Shown here piece by piece: positions 7,819 through 16,448 of a stretch of 64,000 bases of DNA. Origin of the DNA: Flavobacterium sp. N1736 (GTDB lineage: Bacteria; Bacteroidota; Bacteroidia; Flavobacteriales; Flavobacteriaceae); contig NZ_CP109994.1 in NCBI RefSeq assembly GCF_025947065.1, positions 3,906,001 to 3,970,000 on the forward strand. The letters are read 5' to 3'. The translations under genes and the position numbers were made by a program. Every line of letters begins with the position of its first letter. Positions within the stretch are counted from its first letter, which is position 1. The notes below the pieces were generated by a model, which had not been told where the DNA came from, ran no database searches, and worked only from the letters and a program-made list of their open reading frames with translations.

Positions 7819-9105
7819 ATGTTTACAAATAAATTTGCTGAAACTATTGTTGCAAACAAAAGGCATATTAATTCTTCCTTTTTTTTGTTTTTAATCAATT
7901 TCATCAATTTTGTTTATCCACTTTTGATCTCGCCAATTATTATAAAAAAATGTGGCCTTGAAGGTTTTGGTTTAGTGATTCTGTTTCAATCCGTTTTCAT
8001 TTTTATAGCCTCAATAACAGATTATGGTTTTAATATTAATGCCACCAGAGAGATAACATTAAATCAAAATAAGGAGCAATTTGTAAACCATCATTTTTTT
8101 GTAATTGGTTATACAAAAGCACTTTTGTTGTTTTTAGCACTTTTGCTTTCGATATTCATTTACTTTCTTTTACCAAAGGCAAATGAATATTCTACACTGT
8201 ATTTTTTATCTCTGGTTATTTTAATTGGAAGAGCTTTTAATCCTTTATGGATTTTACGATCAATACATAAAATCAAATATTTTTTTTACTTTTTTATTCT
8301 CTTCAAACTAATAAGTTTTTTAATAATCTGCTTCTTTTTGAATGATGAAAGTAATTTATATCTGGTGAATTTAACCATTGGATTATCTGATTTTTTAACC
8401 TGTTTGTTGTCGATTTTAGTTTTGTTTTTTAGCATGAAATGGCATTTTTGCAAACCAGATATTGCAGCTATCAAAAAAGAAATTATAACGGGTTTTAGCA
8501 TTTTTATTCAGGTAATTTCAATTAACGCCAATGCTTATCTTAACCCGGTAATTTTAGGTTTATTTGTAAATGAATATGCTTTGGGGATTTATTGTGTGGT
8601 CGAAAAAATTATTTTGGTCGTTAAGTTTTGTGGCTCATTTGTCATTCAGAGCATTTTTCCAAAAGCTTGCGAAGTAGCGGCAAAAAGCATTTTTAGTTAT
8701 AAACTTTTTTCGCGAAAAATATTTCTTTTTTTATTGGTTTCGATGATTTTGGCAGGCATACTCTTAACTGCTTTTTCAGACATTTTTGTTTCTTATTTCT
8801 TAAAAACGAATAGATTAATTTGCAGTGAATTTTTAGTTTATAACGCCTGGATTCCTTTTGTGGTGGCTTTAAATATGGTTCCGTATATGACCTTTATGGT
8901 TTTTGGAAAACAAAAAAGCATAACATCAATTATGATATTTTCTGTGATATTGAATGTTGTTATAAACGCAATTCTCTCAAAATATTATGGAATCTATGGT
9001 ATAGCCACAGGAATTTACATAACAGAAATTTTTATTTCAATATCTTTATGGGCAATTTTAATACTTAAATTCCCAAAACTTAATTTTATGAACAATGACA
9101 AATAA
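7819..9105 (+). CDS. Oligosaccharide flippase, Wzx-type (MOP superfamily)
   Basis: I choose the ATG at 7819 (428 residues). An earlier ATG at 7744 would overlap the Wzz-like gene by 59 bp and add a basic, non-hydrophobic extension. The protein has about 12 hydrophobic helices, beginning FFLFLINFINFVYPLLISP, with the LEGFGLVILFQSV segment typical of Wzx and RfbX proteins near the N-terminus. Wzx flips undecaprenyl-linked repeat units to the periplasmic face for polymerisation by Wzy. It lies between the Wzz-like gene and a methyltransferase gene that overlaps its end by 11 bp. A second flippase-like protein is encoded far away at 48887-50347 and belongs to another subgroup. Confidence 0.82.
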   Translation: MFTNKFAETIVANKRHINSSFFLFLINFINFVYPLLISPIIIKKCGLEGFGLVILFQSVFIFIASITDYGFNINATREITLNQNKEQFVNHHFFVIGYTKALLLFLALLLSIFIYFLLPKANEYSTLYFLSLVILIGRAFNPLWILRSIHKIKYFFYFFILFKLISFLIICFFLNDESNLYLVNLTIGLSDFLTCLLSILVLFFSMKWHFCKPDIAAIKKEIITGFSIFIQVISINANAYLNPVILGLFVNEYALGIYCVVEKIILVVKFCGSFVIQSIFPKACEVAAKSIFSYKLFSRKIFLFLLVSMILAGILLTAFSDIFVSYFLKTNRLICSEFLVYNAWIPFVVALNMVPYMTFMVFGKQKSITSIMIFSVILNVVINAILSKYYGIYGIATGIYITEIFISISLWAILILKFPKLNFMNNDK

Positions 9106-9628
9106 GCTTAATATTGGTTGCGGAAATGATATTAAGGAAGGGTTTGTAAATCTAGATATTACACAATTACCCGGCGTTGATGTTGTTTGCGATATTGAAA
9201 ATAGCCCATTACCATTTGAAGATAATTTTTTTGAATACATTGTATGTATAGATGTTTTAGAACATGTTGAATACATCAAGGTTTTAAAGGAAATACACAG
9301 AGTTTTAAAACCCGGAGGCATTGTCGAAATTAGAGTTCCACATTTTACATCGAGTAATAATTTTATTGATCCTACGCATAAAAAAATGTTTTCATTTCGA
9401 ACTTTCAATTTTTTTGCAAACAACATAAAGTACAATCGAAATTATTATTTTGATTTTCAGTTTAGCGAAGTCCTCTATTCGAAAATTACATTTATTCGCA
9501 AAAATCCTATCAATTGGCCTTTTATTGTCTGGGTAAACATTAATAATGTAACCAAAAAAATTTACGAAGAAACATTCTTTCGTAATATCGCTCCGGCATT
9601 TAATGTTGAGGTTCAGCTGAAAAAGTAA
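9095..9628 (+). CDS. Class I SAM-dependent methyltransferase, short form
   Basis: The 177-residue product has the class I methyltransferase signature: LNIGCGNDIKEGFVNLDIT (motif I, residues 5-23), VVCDIENSPLPFEDNFFEYI, then IVCIDVLEHVEYIKVLKEIH and RVLKPGGIVEIRVPH (motif III). The core Methyltransf_11-type domain is present, but the chain is shorter than the usual 230-250 residues. It overlaps the flippase gene by 11 bp, which points to translational coupling. A sugar-methylating or related modifying role in polysaccharide synthesis is inferred from the neighbourhood; the sequence does not give the acceptor. Confidence 0.8.
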   Translation: MTNKLNIGCGNDIKEGFVNLDITQLPGVDVVCDIENSPLPFEDNFFEYIVCIDVLEHVEYIKVLKEIHRVLKPGGIVEIRVPHFTSSNNFIDPTHKKMFSFRTFNFFANNIKYNRNYYFDFQFSEVLYSKITFIRKNPINWPFIVWVNINNVTKKIYEETFFRNIAPAFNVEVQLKK

Positions 9629-9669
9629 ACAAAAAAAAGAATCTATTTATAAATCGATTTTAGTTAAAA

Positions 9670-10911
9670 GTGAAAATAAATACAAATAATCTTAAATTGA
9701 TTTTGACAGTTTGTTTGATTACATTTTGTATTCAAACGCCTGATGTTAAGTTAGGTTTTGTAAAAATTTCAGAGATTTTATTATTACTTATTGTACCATT
9801 TCTCTTTAAAAAATCGATCAATAAATTTATATTTTATTTTCTTGTTTTTTTTACCGTTGAAGCCATTTTGGGGCTTATAATGACATCAACACATCATTTT
9901 GAAATTCTTGGGCCATCAAAGTTTAAGGCACCATATATTATAACAATTGGTCGTTATTTTGAGTTAATAGCCTGCATAAGTTTGTGCATTTTAACATTTC
10001 GATTGTTTAAAAAAAGCCCTCAGGATTCAAAAAAAATAATTGACTATTTAGTAAATTGGAATGTTGCTATTACAGCAATTTTCTTTTTGATTTTTTTAGT
10101 CGTTAAAATTGGTCTGTTGTCAGCGCAGCATAGTATTGTTATTTATGACTCAAATAGATTAAGAGGACTTTATAATGAAGGCGGACCATTTGGATTAATG
10201 CTGTCTTTTATTTTTATACTTACCTTTTTTCAGGAAAATACACGTCAAAGGCTTTTTAAACAACTATTTTTATTTATAATTATTGCTTTTTGTGCCAGAT
10301 CTAAAGCCGGAATTTTATTTGTTGTTGTTTGGATAGCATTATATAACTTCCAAATTTTGAAACACAAACTTCGTGCATTTGTAATTCCGTTGATACTCAT
10401 TTTTTCGGTTGGATTTTACTTTCTGTTTATTAACGTTAGTTATATGTATTTTAATGAATTTAACAGAATAAAATTATCAATTAAAGAGCGTCCAACAGAT
10501 ATTAATTTAATTTTAGGAAGAGTTTCTGGAGTTTACATTGTACCAAAAATGGTTGAAGATAATCCTGTTTTTGGAATCGGAATGGGGAATTATCCATTAT
10601 TAAGAAATAATGCCGAATACAGATCTATTTTTCCTAAACCACCAAAAGAATCAATAGATATTGATGCACATGGTTTTGGCGGAATTGTAGATATTATTGT
10701 AGAAATGGGACTTGTTGGTTTTTTCTTTTTTATGTTTATTATTTATGGTTTGTGTCAGGAAATAAAAACTTTTAATAAAGGAACCGTTTTAGTGTTGGGT
10801 TTTTTACTGATTTATTGCTTTGGTGTGCAAATTTACTTTTTATATCCATGGGTATTATTGGCTGTTATTTTGGCCTACAGAAATAATTATATAGATGAAA
10901 TTAGTAATTGA
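9670..10911 (+). CDS. O-antigen polymerase / ligase-like membrane protein (Wzy)
   Basis: The frame opens with GTG at 9670 (413 residues). No ATG occurs early enough to keep the first membrane helix, so GTG is probably right. About ten hydrophobic helices surround one larger exterior loop (about residues 255-330) containing VEDNPVFGIGMGNYPLL and DIDAHGFGGIVDIIVEMG. The NPVFGIGxGNY and AHGFxxxxxxExG pattern is the Wzy_C (O-antigen ligase/polymerase) signature. It probably polymerises the repeat units flipped by the Wzx. The end overlaps the next glycosyltransferase gene by 17 bp. A second Wzy_C-type protein lies at 11977-13242, and which of the two is the polymerase cannot be told by eye. Confidence 0.8.
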   Translation: MKINTNNLKLILTVCLITFCIQTPDVKLGFVKISEILLLLIVPFLFKKSINKFIFYFLVFFTVEAILGLIMTSTHHFEILGPSKFKAPYIITIGRYFELIACISLCILTFRLFKKSPQDSKKIIDYLVNWNVAITAIFFLIFLVVKIGLLSAQHSIVIYDSNRLRGLYNEGGPFGLMLSFIFILTFFQENTRQRLFKQLFLFIIIAFCARSKAGILFVVVWIALYNFQILKHKLRAFVIPLILIFSVGFYFLFINVSYMYFNEFNRIKLSIKERPTDINLILGRVSGVYIVPKMVEDNPVFGIGMGNYPLLRNNAEYRSIFPKPPKESIDIDAHGFGGIVDIIVEMGLVGFFFFMFIIYGLCQEIKTFNKGTVLVLGFLLIYCFGVQIYFLYPWVLLAVILAYRNNYIDEISN

Positions 10912-11980
10912 TATTAGGCTGATAAATGCCTCTGGAATTGGAACCTATTTAAAGAATGTAATTCCGGGGATTTTACACGCATTTGATGAGGTTTCTGTTT
11001 TAGGGAATACTGCAGAAATTCAACTTTTTGATTGGAGTAAAAATGTTGAAATAATAGAATTTAATGCAGCTATTTATTCAATAAAAGAGCAAATTCAATA
11101 TCCATTTATAGTTCCAAAATGTGACATATTATGGTGTCCGCATTTTAATGCACCAATTTTTTCTGTCAAAGCCGATAAAATTGTAACAACAATTCACGAC
11201 GCCTATCATTTAAATCCGAGTGCTTCCATTTCTTATTTAAAGAAAAAATATGCTAAAATTTTATTTGAAAATGCAGTCCGAAAATCTAAAATAATATTTA
11301 CCGTTTCAGAATTTTCAAAATCTGAAATTTTAAAATATACAAATGCCAATCCTGAAAAATTAAAAATTGTTTATTGTGGAGTCGATAAATCATTTTTTAG
11401 AAATGTAAAATATAAATCGGATTTAAAACTTCCTCAAAATTATATTCTGTATGTTGGAAATATAAAACCACATAAAAACCTGATCGTTTTATTAAAAGCA
11501 TACGCTTCTTTTTCAGAAGAATTTAAATCAAAATATTCATTAGTTTTTGTTGGCAAAAAAGAAGGTTTTTTAACAGAAGACAACCAAATTCACAATTTTA
11601 TAATCAGTAATAATCTGCAAAAACACATTACATTTACAGGTTATATTGACGATTCTGAAATTCCAAAGATTTATCATGAAGCAAGATTATTTGTTTTTCC
11701 ATCTTTATATGAAGGTTTTGGATTGCCAATTTTAGAAGCACTCGCTTCACACACAAAAGTAATAAGTTCAAGTGCAGCAAGTTTACCCGAAGTGGGAGGC
11801 GAAGCAGTTCTTTATTTTGATCCAGACAATTATTTAGAACTTGCCGGAATAATTAAAAACAACATTGAAGATTCGTCTAAGAATGAACTTTTATTTGCTC
11901 AAGGCGAAAAACAATTAGAAAAATTCACCTGGAAAAAATCTATTGAAGAACATTTAAATGCATTTAAAAAATTAAAATGA
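10895..11980 (+). CDS. Glycosyltransferase family 4 protein
   Basis: This 361-residue GT-B enzyme starts MKLVIDIRLINASGIGTYLK, the glycine-rich acceptor loop of GT4 enzymes. It has TIHDAYHLNP at about residues 100-109, then NYILYVGNIKPHKNLIVLL for the donor domain and the EX7E motif in SLYEGFGLPILEALAS near residue 272. Such enzymes transfer a sugar from a nucleotide donor to the lipid-linked intermediate at the cytoplasmic membrane face, retaining anomeric configuration. It overlaps the polymerase gene upstream by 17 bp and the next gene by 4 bp (ATGA), so it is tightly embedded in the operon. Donor and acceptor sugars cannot be predicted from the sequence. Confidence 0.88.
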   Translation: MKLVIDIRLINASGIGTYLKNVIPGILHAFDEVSVLGNTAEIQLFDWSKNVEIIEFNAAIYSIKEQIQYPFIVPKCDILWCPHFNAPIFSVKADKIVTTIHDAYHLNPSASISYLKKKYAKILFENAVRKSKIIFTVSEFSKSEILKYTNANPEKLKIVYCGVDKSFFRNVKYKSDLKLPQNYILYVGNIKPHKNLIVLLKAYASFSEEFKSKYSLVFVGKKEGFLTEDNQIHNFIISNNLQKHITFTGYIDDSEIPKIYHEARLFVFPSLYEGFGLPILEALASHTKVISSSAASLPEVGGEAVLYFDPDNYLELAGIIKNNIEDSSKNELLFAQGEKQLEKFTWKKSIEEHLNAFKKLK

Positions 11981-13242
11981 AACAATTTATTTTAAAATAT
12001 AATAATTCCGTTTTCTATTTTTTTCTATTAGCAATAGCACTCTTTCCTATTTTACCAATGGGAGTAGAAAGTGTTTTAATGTTTAGCGGATTTCTGTTTT
12101 CGCTTCTTTATTTTATTGTTGAAGGGAAAAACTTTTGGACAAAAGAGAAAACAATTCAATTGATTTTATTTTCCTCATTATTTTTAATTTTTACATTTTC
12201 ATTGCTTTACACTAACGATGTTAAAACAGGAATTAAATTCATAACCAGACTTTTACCAACTATTTTGTTTCCGGCTATTTTTTTATTCAATGAAAAAAAA
12301 ATTATAAATACTGATCGATTCAGTAAAATAACCAGCGTTTATTGCGGTGCAATATTACTTGTACTTATCTATTTGAATATTGTTTTGTTTCAGGAACTAT
12401 ATATTTCCAGTGTTAAATTTTGGGATTTCAGACAATTTATCGAAATAAAAACAAAAGTACACGGGACTTATCTGGCCATGTGGGTAGGTTTTGCAATTGT
12501 TCTCCTTTTATATAAAATTAAAAATGAAATTTTGTCAGCAAAAAAGTATTCTACTATTTTTTTGATGTTGTTTGTTATCGTTTATTTCTTTTATTGGCAA
12601 TATGTCATAGGTTCCAGAATGCCTTTTTTGGCAACAATAATAGTTTGCTTTTTTTGCCTTTTTAAAAATCTAAAACAAATGGTTTTGGCTGCTATTTTAT
12701 TAGTCTTTTTAAGTGCGCTATTGGTTTTAAAAATGGATAGAATTGGCGAAAGATTTGGGAAATTAAAAAACTACGATTTCACCTTTCCAGAAGGAAAATA
12801 CGAAGATAATTATCCCAATATTAGTAACGAGCAAATTAGAAATGGAATTTATTTTTGCAGCTACCAAACTCTAAAACAAGAGCCTTTTTTGGGTTATGGA
12901 GTTGGAGATGTTGATGCCAAATTACAATCCTGTTATGATAATACTTTTACCAATACTGATACTTATAAAGTAACAAATTATAATTCGCACAATGAGTATT
13001 TAAATATAATTTTATCAGCAGGAATTCTTGGACTTATTTTGTTTTTACTATCTAATTTTTATTTTATAAGAAAAGCGGTTAGCAGAAAATCAGGTATTTA
13101 TATCTCATTTATTTCATTTGTTTTTCTAAATTTTTGCTTCGAAAACATTTTAAGCAGACATGATGGTGTTGTTTTTTTTAGTTTTTTTAATTCCCTACTT
13201 TTTTTTCAATACAATAATTTAAATGAAAAAAGCACTAATTAA
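11977..13242 (+). CDS. O-antigen ligase family membrane protein (Wzy_C type)
   Basis: The 421-residue product has about ten membrane helices and a large periplasmic loop (about residues 255-350). Within it are EPFLGYGVGDVDAKLQSCYD and NYNSHNEYLNIILSAGILG. The pairing of a G-Y-G-V-G-D segment with a later S-H-N-E-Y-L motif is characteristic of Wzy_C ligases such as WaaL and of some polymerases. The start overlaps the GT4 gene by ATGA and the end overlaps the next GT4 gene by 20 bp. Together with the protein at 9670-10911 the cluster therefore has two members of this class, perhaps one polymerase and one ligase. That division of labour is inference. Confidence 0.8.
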   Translation: MKQFILKYNNSVFYFFLLAIALFPILPMGVESVLMFSGFLFSLLYFIVEGKNFWTKEKTIQLILFSSLFLIFTFSLLYTNDVKTGIKFITRLLPTILFPAIFLFNEKKIINTDRFSKITSVYCGAILLVLIYLNIVLFQELYISSVKFWDFRQFIEIKTKVHGTYLAMWVGFAIVLLLYKIKNEILSAKKYSTIFLMLFVIVYFFYWQYVIGSRMPFLATIIVCFFCLFKNLKQMVLAAILLVFLSALLVLKMDRIGERFGKLKNYDFTFPEGKYEDNYPNISNEQIRNGIYFCSYQTLKQEPFLGYGVGDVDAKLQSCYDNTFTNTDTYKVTNYNSHNEYLNIILSAGILGLILFLLSNFYFIRKAVSRKSGIYISFISFVFLNFCFENILSRHDGVVFFSFFNSLLFFQYNNLNEKSTN

Positions 13243-14338
13243 CGATTGGTATTATGTAAATGGAGGTGCAGAAAAGGTAATTCATTCTCTTAACTCCATT
13301 TGGGATGATTTTGATCATTTTGCATTGATTGATTTTTTAAATAATGACGATCGCAATTTCATACTTAATGGAAAAAAAGCCAGGACAAGTTTCATTCAAA
13401 AATTACCAACAGCAAACCAAAATCATCGTAAATTTTTGCAATTATTTCCATTAGCAATTGAACAATTTGATCTAAGTAATTACGACCTAATAATTAGTTC
13501 ATCATCTGCAGTGGCAAAGGGAGTTCGTACAAAAAAAAATCAATTACACATTTGTTACTGTCATTCACCTATGCGCTATGTTTGGGATTTGCAAGAGCAA
13601 TATTTGCAGGACGCAGGTTTAAATAAAGGTTTAAAAGGCTGGTATGCAAAATATGTTTTAAATAAAATTAAAAAATGGGATCTTGCCAATTCTCAAAATG
13701 TTGATTTTTTTATTGCTAATTCTAATTATGTTGCCCAAAGAATAAAGCGAATTTATAATCGGGAATCGACTGTGATATATCCTCCGGTTGATGTTGATTT
13801 TTTTGAGTTGGAAGAAAATAAAGAGAATTATTATTTTACATCGTCACGTTTAGTTTCATATAAAAAAGTTCAGTTAATTGTAGAGACGTTTAATGAATTA
13901 CCTCATTTAAAATTAATTGTTGGAGGAGACGGACCAGAATTTCAAAAATTAAAAAAAATAGCAAAAAGCAATATTGAATTTGTTGGCTTTGTTAATTATG
14001 AAAAGCTTAGAAAATTAATGCAAAAAGCAAAAGCATTTGTTTTTGCAGCCGAAGAAGATTTTGGAATAATTCCAGTCGAAGCACAAGCCTGCGGAACTCC
14101 GGTTATAGCCTTTGCAAAAGGTGGAGCTCTGGAAACTGTTGTTGAAAATCAGACAGGAGTTTTCTTTGAAGAACAATCAATTCAAAAATTAAAAAACGCC
14201 ATAAGGGCTTTTGAAAAAATAGAATTTGACCCCAAAAAAATTCGGGAACATGCAATTAGATTTTCTAAGCAAAGATTTGAAAATGAAATGAAAACTTTTG
14301 TTGAAAGCAAATTTAAAGAGCATTTAACTAAAAGATAA
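13223..14338 (+). CDS. Glycosyltransferase family 4 protein (WbaZ-like)
   Basis: This 371-residue GT-B enzyme begins MKKALINDWYYVNGGAEKVI, the N-terminal loop seen in WbaZ-type mannosyltransferases and relatives. It contains HICYCHSPMRYVWDLQ near residue 110, ANSNYVAQRIKRIY, YFTSSRLVSYKKVQLIVETF in the donor domain and the EX7E motif in EEDFGIIPVEAQACGTPVIAF near residue 278. Overlap with the preceding ligase-like gene (20 bp) indicates translational coupling. It closes the tightly packed run of genes that begins at 6822; a 148-bp gap follows. The WbaZ-like label reflects subfamily resemblance only; the sugar is unknown. Confidence 0.87.
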   Translation: MKKALINDWYYVNGGAEKVIHSLNSIWDDFDHFALIDFLNNDDRNFILNGKKARTSFIQKLPTANQNHRKFLQLFPLAIEQFDLSNYDLIISSSSAVAKGVRTKKNQLHICYCHSPMRYVWDLQEQYLQDAGLNKGLKGWYAKYVLNKIKKWDLANSQNVDFFIANSNYVAQRIKRIYNRESTVIYPPVDVDFFELEENKENYYFTSSRLVSYKKVQLIVETFNELPHLKLIVGGDGPEFQKLKKIAKSNIEFVGFVNYEKLRKLMQKAKAFVFAAEEDFGIIPVEAQACGTPVIAFAKGGALETVVENQTGVFFEEQSIQKLKNAIRAFEKIEFDPKKIREHAIRFSKQRFENEMKTFVESKFKEHLTKR

Positions 14339-14486
14339 TTGAAATAAGAATAACGTTATCATTTGAGATTTTTTTGAGAAGATATACAATATATTGTTAA
14401 AGATTTAATCAAAAGTTTTTCTGGAAACGAATAATTTTAACAGTAAAATAACTATTTTTAAAAAATTAATCTCAAATCATTAAGTC

Positions 14487-15259
14487 ATGAAAAAATTATT
14501 TTCAATGTTTACATTGTTTATTTCAGCAATATGTTTTTCTCAAATTTATACGCCTTATGGTATTACATATGCTACTACAAATGCCAGTACAACAAGCAAT
14601 ATTGGAATTGCTGTAACTGATCCAAACGAGAAATTAACAATAGACGGAAATATAAACCTTATAAATCCGCCAAATGTGACTCGTAAAATTGGATTTACAA
14701 CATCTGATAGTTTTCAAATTCGCAAACAAATAATATGTCAACTGCTACGTATGGTATGACTTTCGGTAGATTTGATAATTCTAGTTCATCACCAACAATT
14801 TCATTGTCCGGATGGAATGGAGTTAATTTTTATACTAATAATACAGAAAGAATGAAAATAAGTGGTTCTGGAAAGATAGGAATTGATGTAACAACATTTC
14901 CAACAAACTCGCTTTATGCAAATTATAAACTTTTTGTAAAAGGTGGTATTTTAACAGATGAAATTCGTGTTAGTTTAAGCGCAAATGGAACTTGGGCAGA
15001 TTATGTATTTCTTAACAATTATAAATTAATGCCTTTATCAGAATTGGAAACGTTCATTTCTATTAATAAACACTTACCAAATGTTCCTTCTGCTGAGCAA
15101 GTAAAAGAAGATGGAATTAATCTAGCAGATATGATTAGAATTCAACAAGAAAAAATTGAAGAGCTTACACTTTATATGATTGAACAAAACAAAAAGATTG
15201 AAGCCTTAGAAGCAAAAATTACAAAAAAGACTAACTCTAGAATTCTAAACAAACATTAA
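14487..15259 (+). pseudogene. Frameshifted secreted fibre-like protein with C-terminal coiled coil
   Basis: Two overlapping frames make one protein of about 257 residues. The first (14487-14759) has a Sec signal, MKKLFSMFTLFISAICFSQ, and a stretch with GIGIAVTDP-like and KLTIDGNINL segments typical of tail-fibre-like repeats. The second is open from just after 14710 to 15259, continues with GMTFGRFDNS and ERMKISGSGKIGI, and ends in a tail-like LADMIRIQQEKIEELTLYMI coiled coil. Adding one T to the TTTT run at 14711-14714 joins the frames without leaving a stop (SDS-FSNSQTNNMSTATY). It lies inside the polysaccharide cluster between a GT4 gene and the decarboxylase gene. Whether the shift is a real mutation, reversible slippage or a sequencing error cannot be told here. 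Confidence 0.75.
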
Positions 15260-15302
15260 TGTTAACAAAAAGGCAATAATTTGTTTTTAAAGTGTTATAA
15301 AG

Positions 15303-15333
15303 CTGTCTAATTAATTTTAGACAGTTTTTTTTT
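15303..15333 (+). terminator. Rho-independent terminator after the fibre-like gene
   Basis: An 8-bp stem, CTGTCTAA (15303-15310) with TTAGACAG (15317-15324), and a six-base loop are followed by nine T's. It separates the fibre-like pseudogene from the decarboxylase gene, which has its own promoter just downstream. Confidence 0.85.
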
Positions 15334-15337
15334 AGAA

Positions 15338-15370
15338 TTGTTTTTATAATTTTCAAATCAGTTACATTTG
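15338..15370 (+). promoter_or_regulatory. Bacteroidota-type promoter of the decarboxylase gene
   Basis: TTG at 15338-15340, a 22-bp spacer and TACATTTG at 15363-15370 match the consensus exactly. The ATG at 15390 lies 20 bp beyond the -7 box, giving a short leader. The second half of the polysaccharide cluster (15390-18577) can therefore be transcribed separately. Confidence 0.8.
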
Positions 15371-15389
15371 CGATGTATAAATAACCATT

Positions 15390-16373
15390 ATGAAAAGAAT
15401 ACTTATTACCGGAGCGGCGGGTTTTTTAGGATCACATTTATGCGATCGCTTTATCAAAGAAGGATATTATGTTATTGGTATGGATAATTTGATAACGGGA
15501 GATCTTAAAAATATTGAGCATTTATTTAAATTAGAACATTTTGAATTTTACCACCATGACATTACTAAATTTGTGCATGTTCCGGGTGATTTAGACTATA
15601 TATTACATTTTGCTTCGCCAGCAAGTCCAATTGATTATTTAAAAATTCCTATTCAGACTTTAAAAGTTGGATCTTTAGGAACACATAATTTATTGGGTTT
15701 AGCCCGAGTAAAAAAAGCCAGAATTTTGATCGCTTCAACTTCTGAAGTTTATGGAGATCCGCTTGTACATCCACAAACAGAAGAATATTATGGAAACGTA
15801 AATACCATTGGACCAAGAGGTGTTTATGATGAAGCCAAACGTTTTCAGGAATCTATTACAATGGCATATCATACTTTTCATGGCGTAGAAACCAGAATTG
15901 TCCGTATTTTTAACACTTACGGACCAAGAATGCGTCTTAATGACGGACGTGTAATTCCGGCATTTATTGGTCAGGCACTTCGCGGTGAAGATTTAACCAT
16001 TTTTGGAGACGGAATGCAAACCCGTTCGTTCTGTTATGTCGACGATCAGGTTGAAGGTATTTTCAGATTATTACATTCTGATTATGTTTATCCGGTAAAT
16101 ATTGGAAATCCGGATGAAATCACTATTAAAGATTTTGCCGAAGAAATTATCAAACTAACAGGAACAAATCAAAAAGTGGTGTATCATCCTTTGCCAATAA
16201 ACGATCCGTTACAACGTCAGCCGGATACAACCAAAGCAAAAGAATTATTAGGCTGGGAAGCAAAAGTTAGCCGTTCTGAAGGAATGAAAATTACATACGA
16301 TTATTTCAGATCACTTTCAAAAGAAGAACTTTCAAAAGAAGAGCACAAGGATTTTTCGAATTACATCAAATAA
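15390..16373 (+). CDS. UDP-glucuronic acid decarboxylase (UDP-xylose synthase), SDR family
   Basis: This 327-residue extended short-chain dehydrogenase has the NAD loop [16 protein letters not shown] at residues 5-20, the active-site segment [10 protein letters not shown] (about residues 115-124) and YDEAK (about residues 147-151) carrying the catalytic Tyr and Lys. [10 protein letters not shown] and [13 protein letters not shown] match the UXS subfamily, as does the PITxTxK-like tail. The enzyme turns UDP-glucuronate into UDP-xylose through a UDP-4-keto intermediate in the cytosol, and so supplies a pentose donor to the surrounding glycosyltransferases. A dTDP-glucose 4,6-dehydratase is less likely because the length and the EVYGDP segment fit UXS better. 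Confidence 0.88.
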   Translation: MKRILITGAAGFLGSHLCDRFIKEGYYVIGMDNLITGDLKNIEHLFKLEHFEFYHHDITKFVHVPGDLDYILHFASPASPIDYLKIPIQTLKVGSLGTHNLLGLARVKKARILIASTSEVYGDPLVHPQTEEYYGNVNTIGPRGVYDEAKRFQESITMAYHTFHGVETRIVRIFNTYGPRMRLNDGRVIPAFIGQALRGEDLTIFGDGMQTRSFCYVDDQVEGIFRLLHSDYVYPVNIGNPDEITIKDFAEEIIKLTGTNQKVVYHPLPINDPLQRQPDTTKAKELLGWEAKVSRSEGMKITYDYFRSLSKEELSKEEHKDFSNYIK

Positions 16374-16448
16374 TATTAGAAAAAAGTAATTTCATAAACT
16401 ATATAAAATCAGGATACGTAGTAAAATGATGGTTTACAGTAACTAAAT

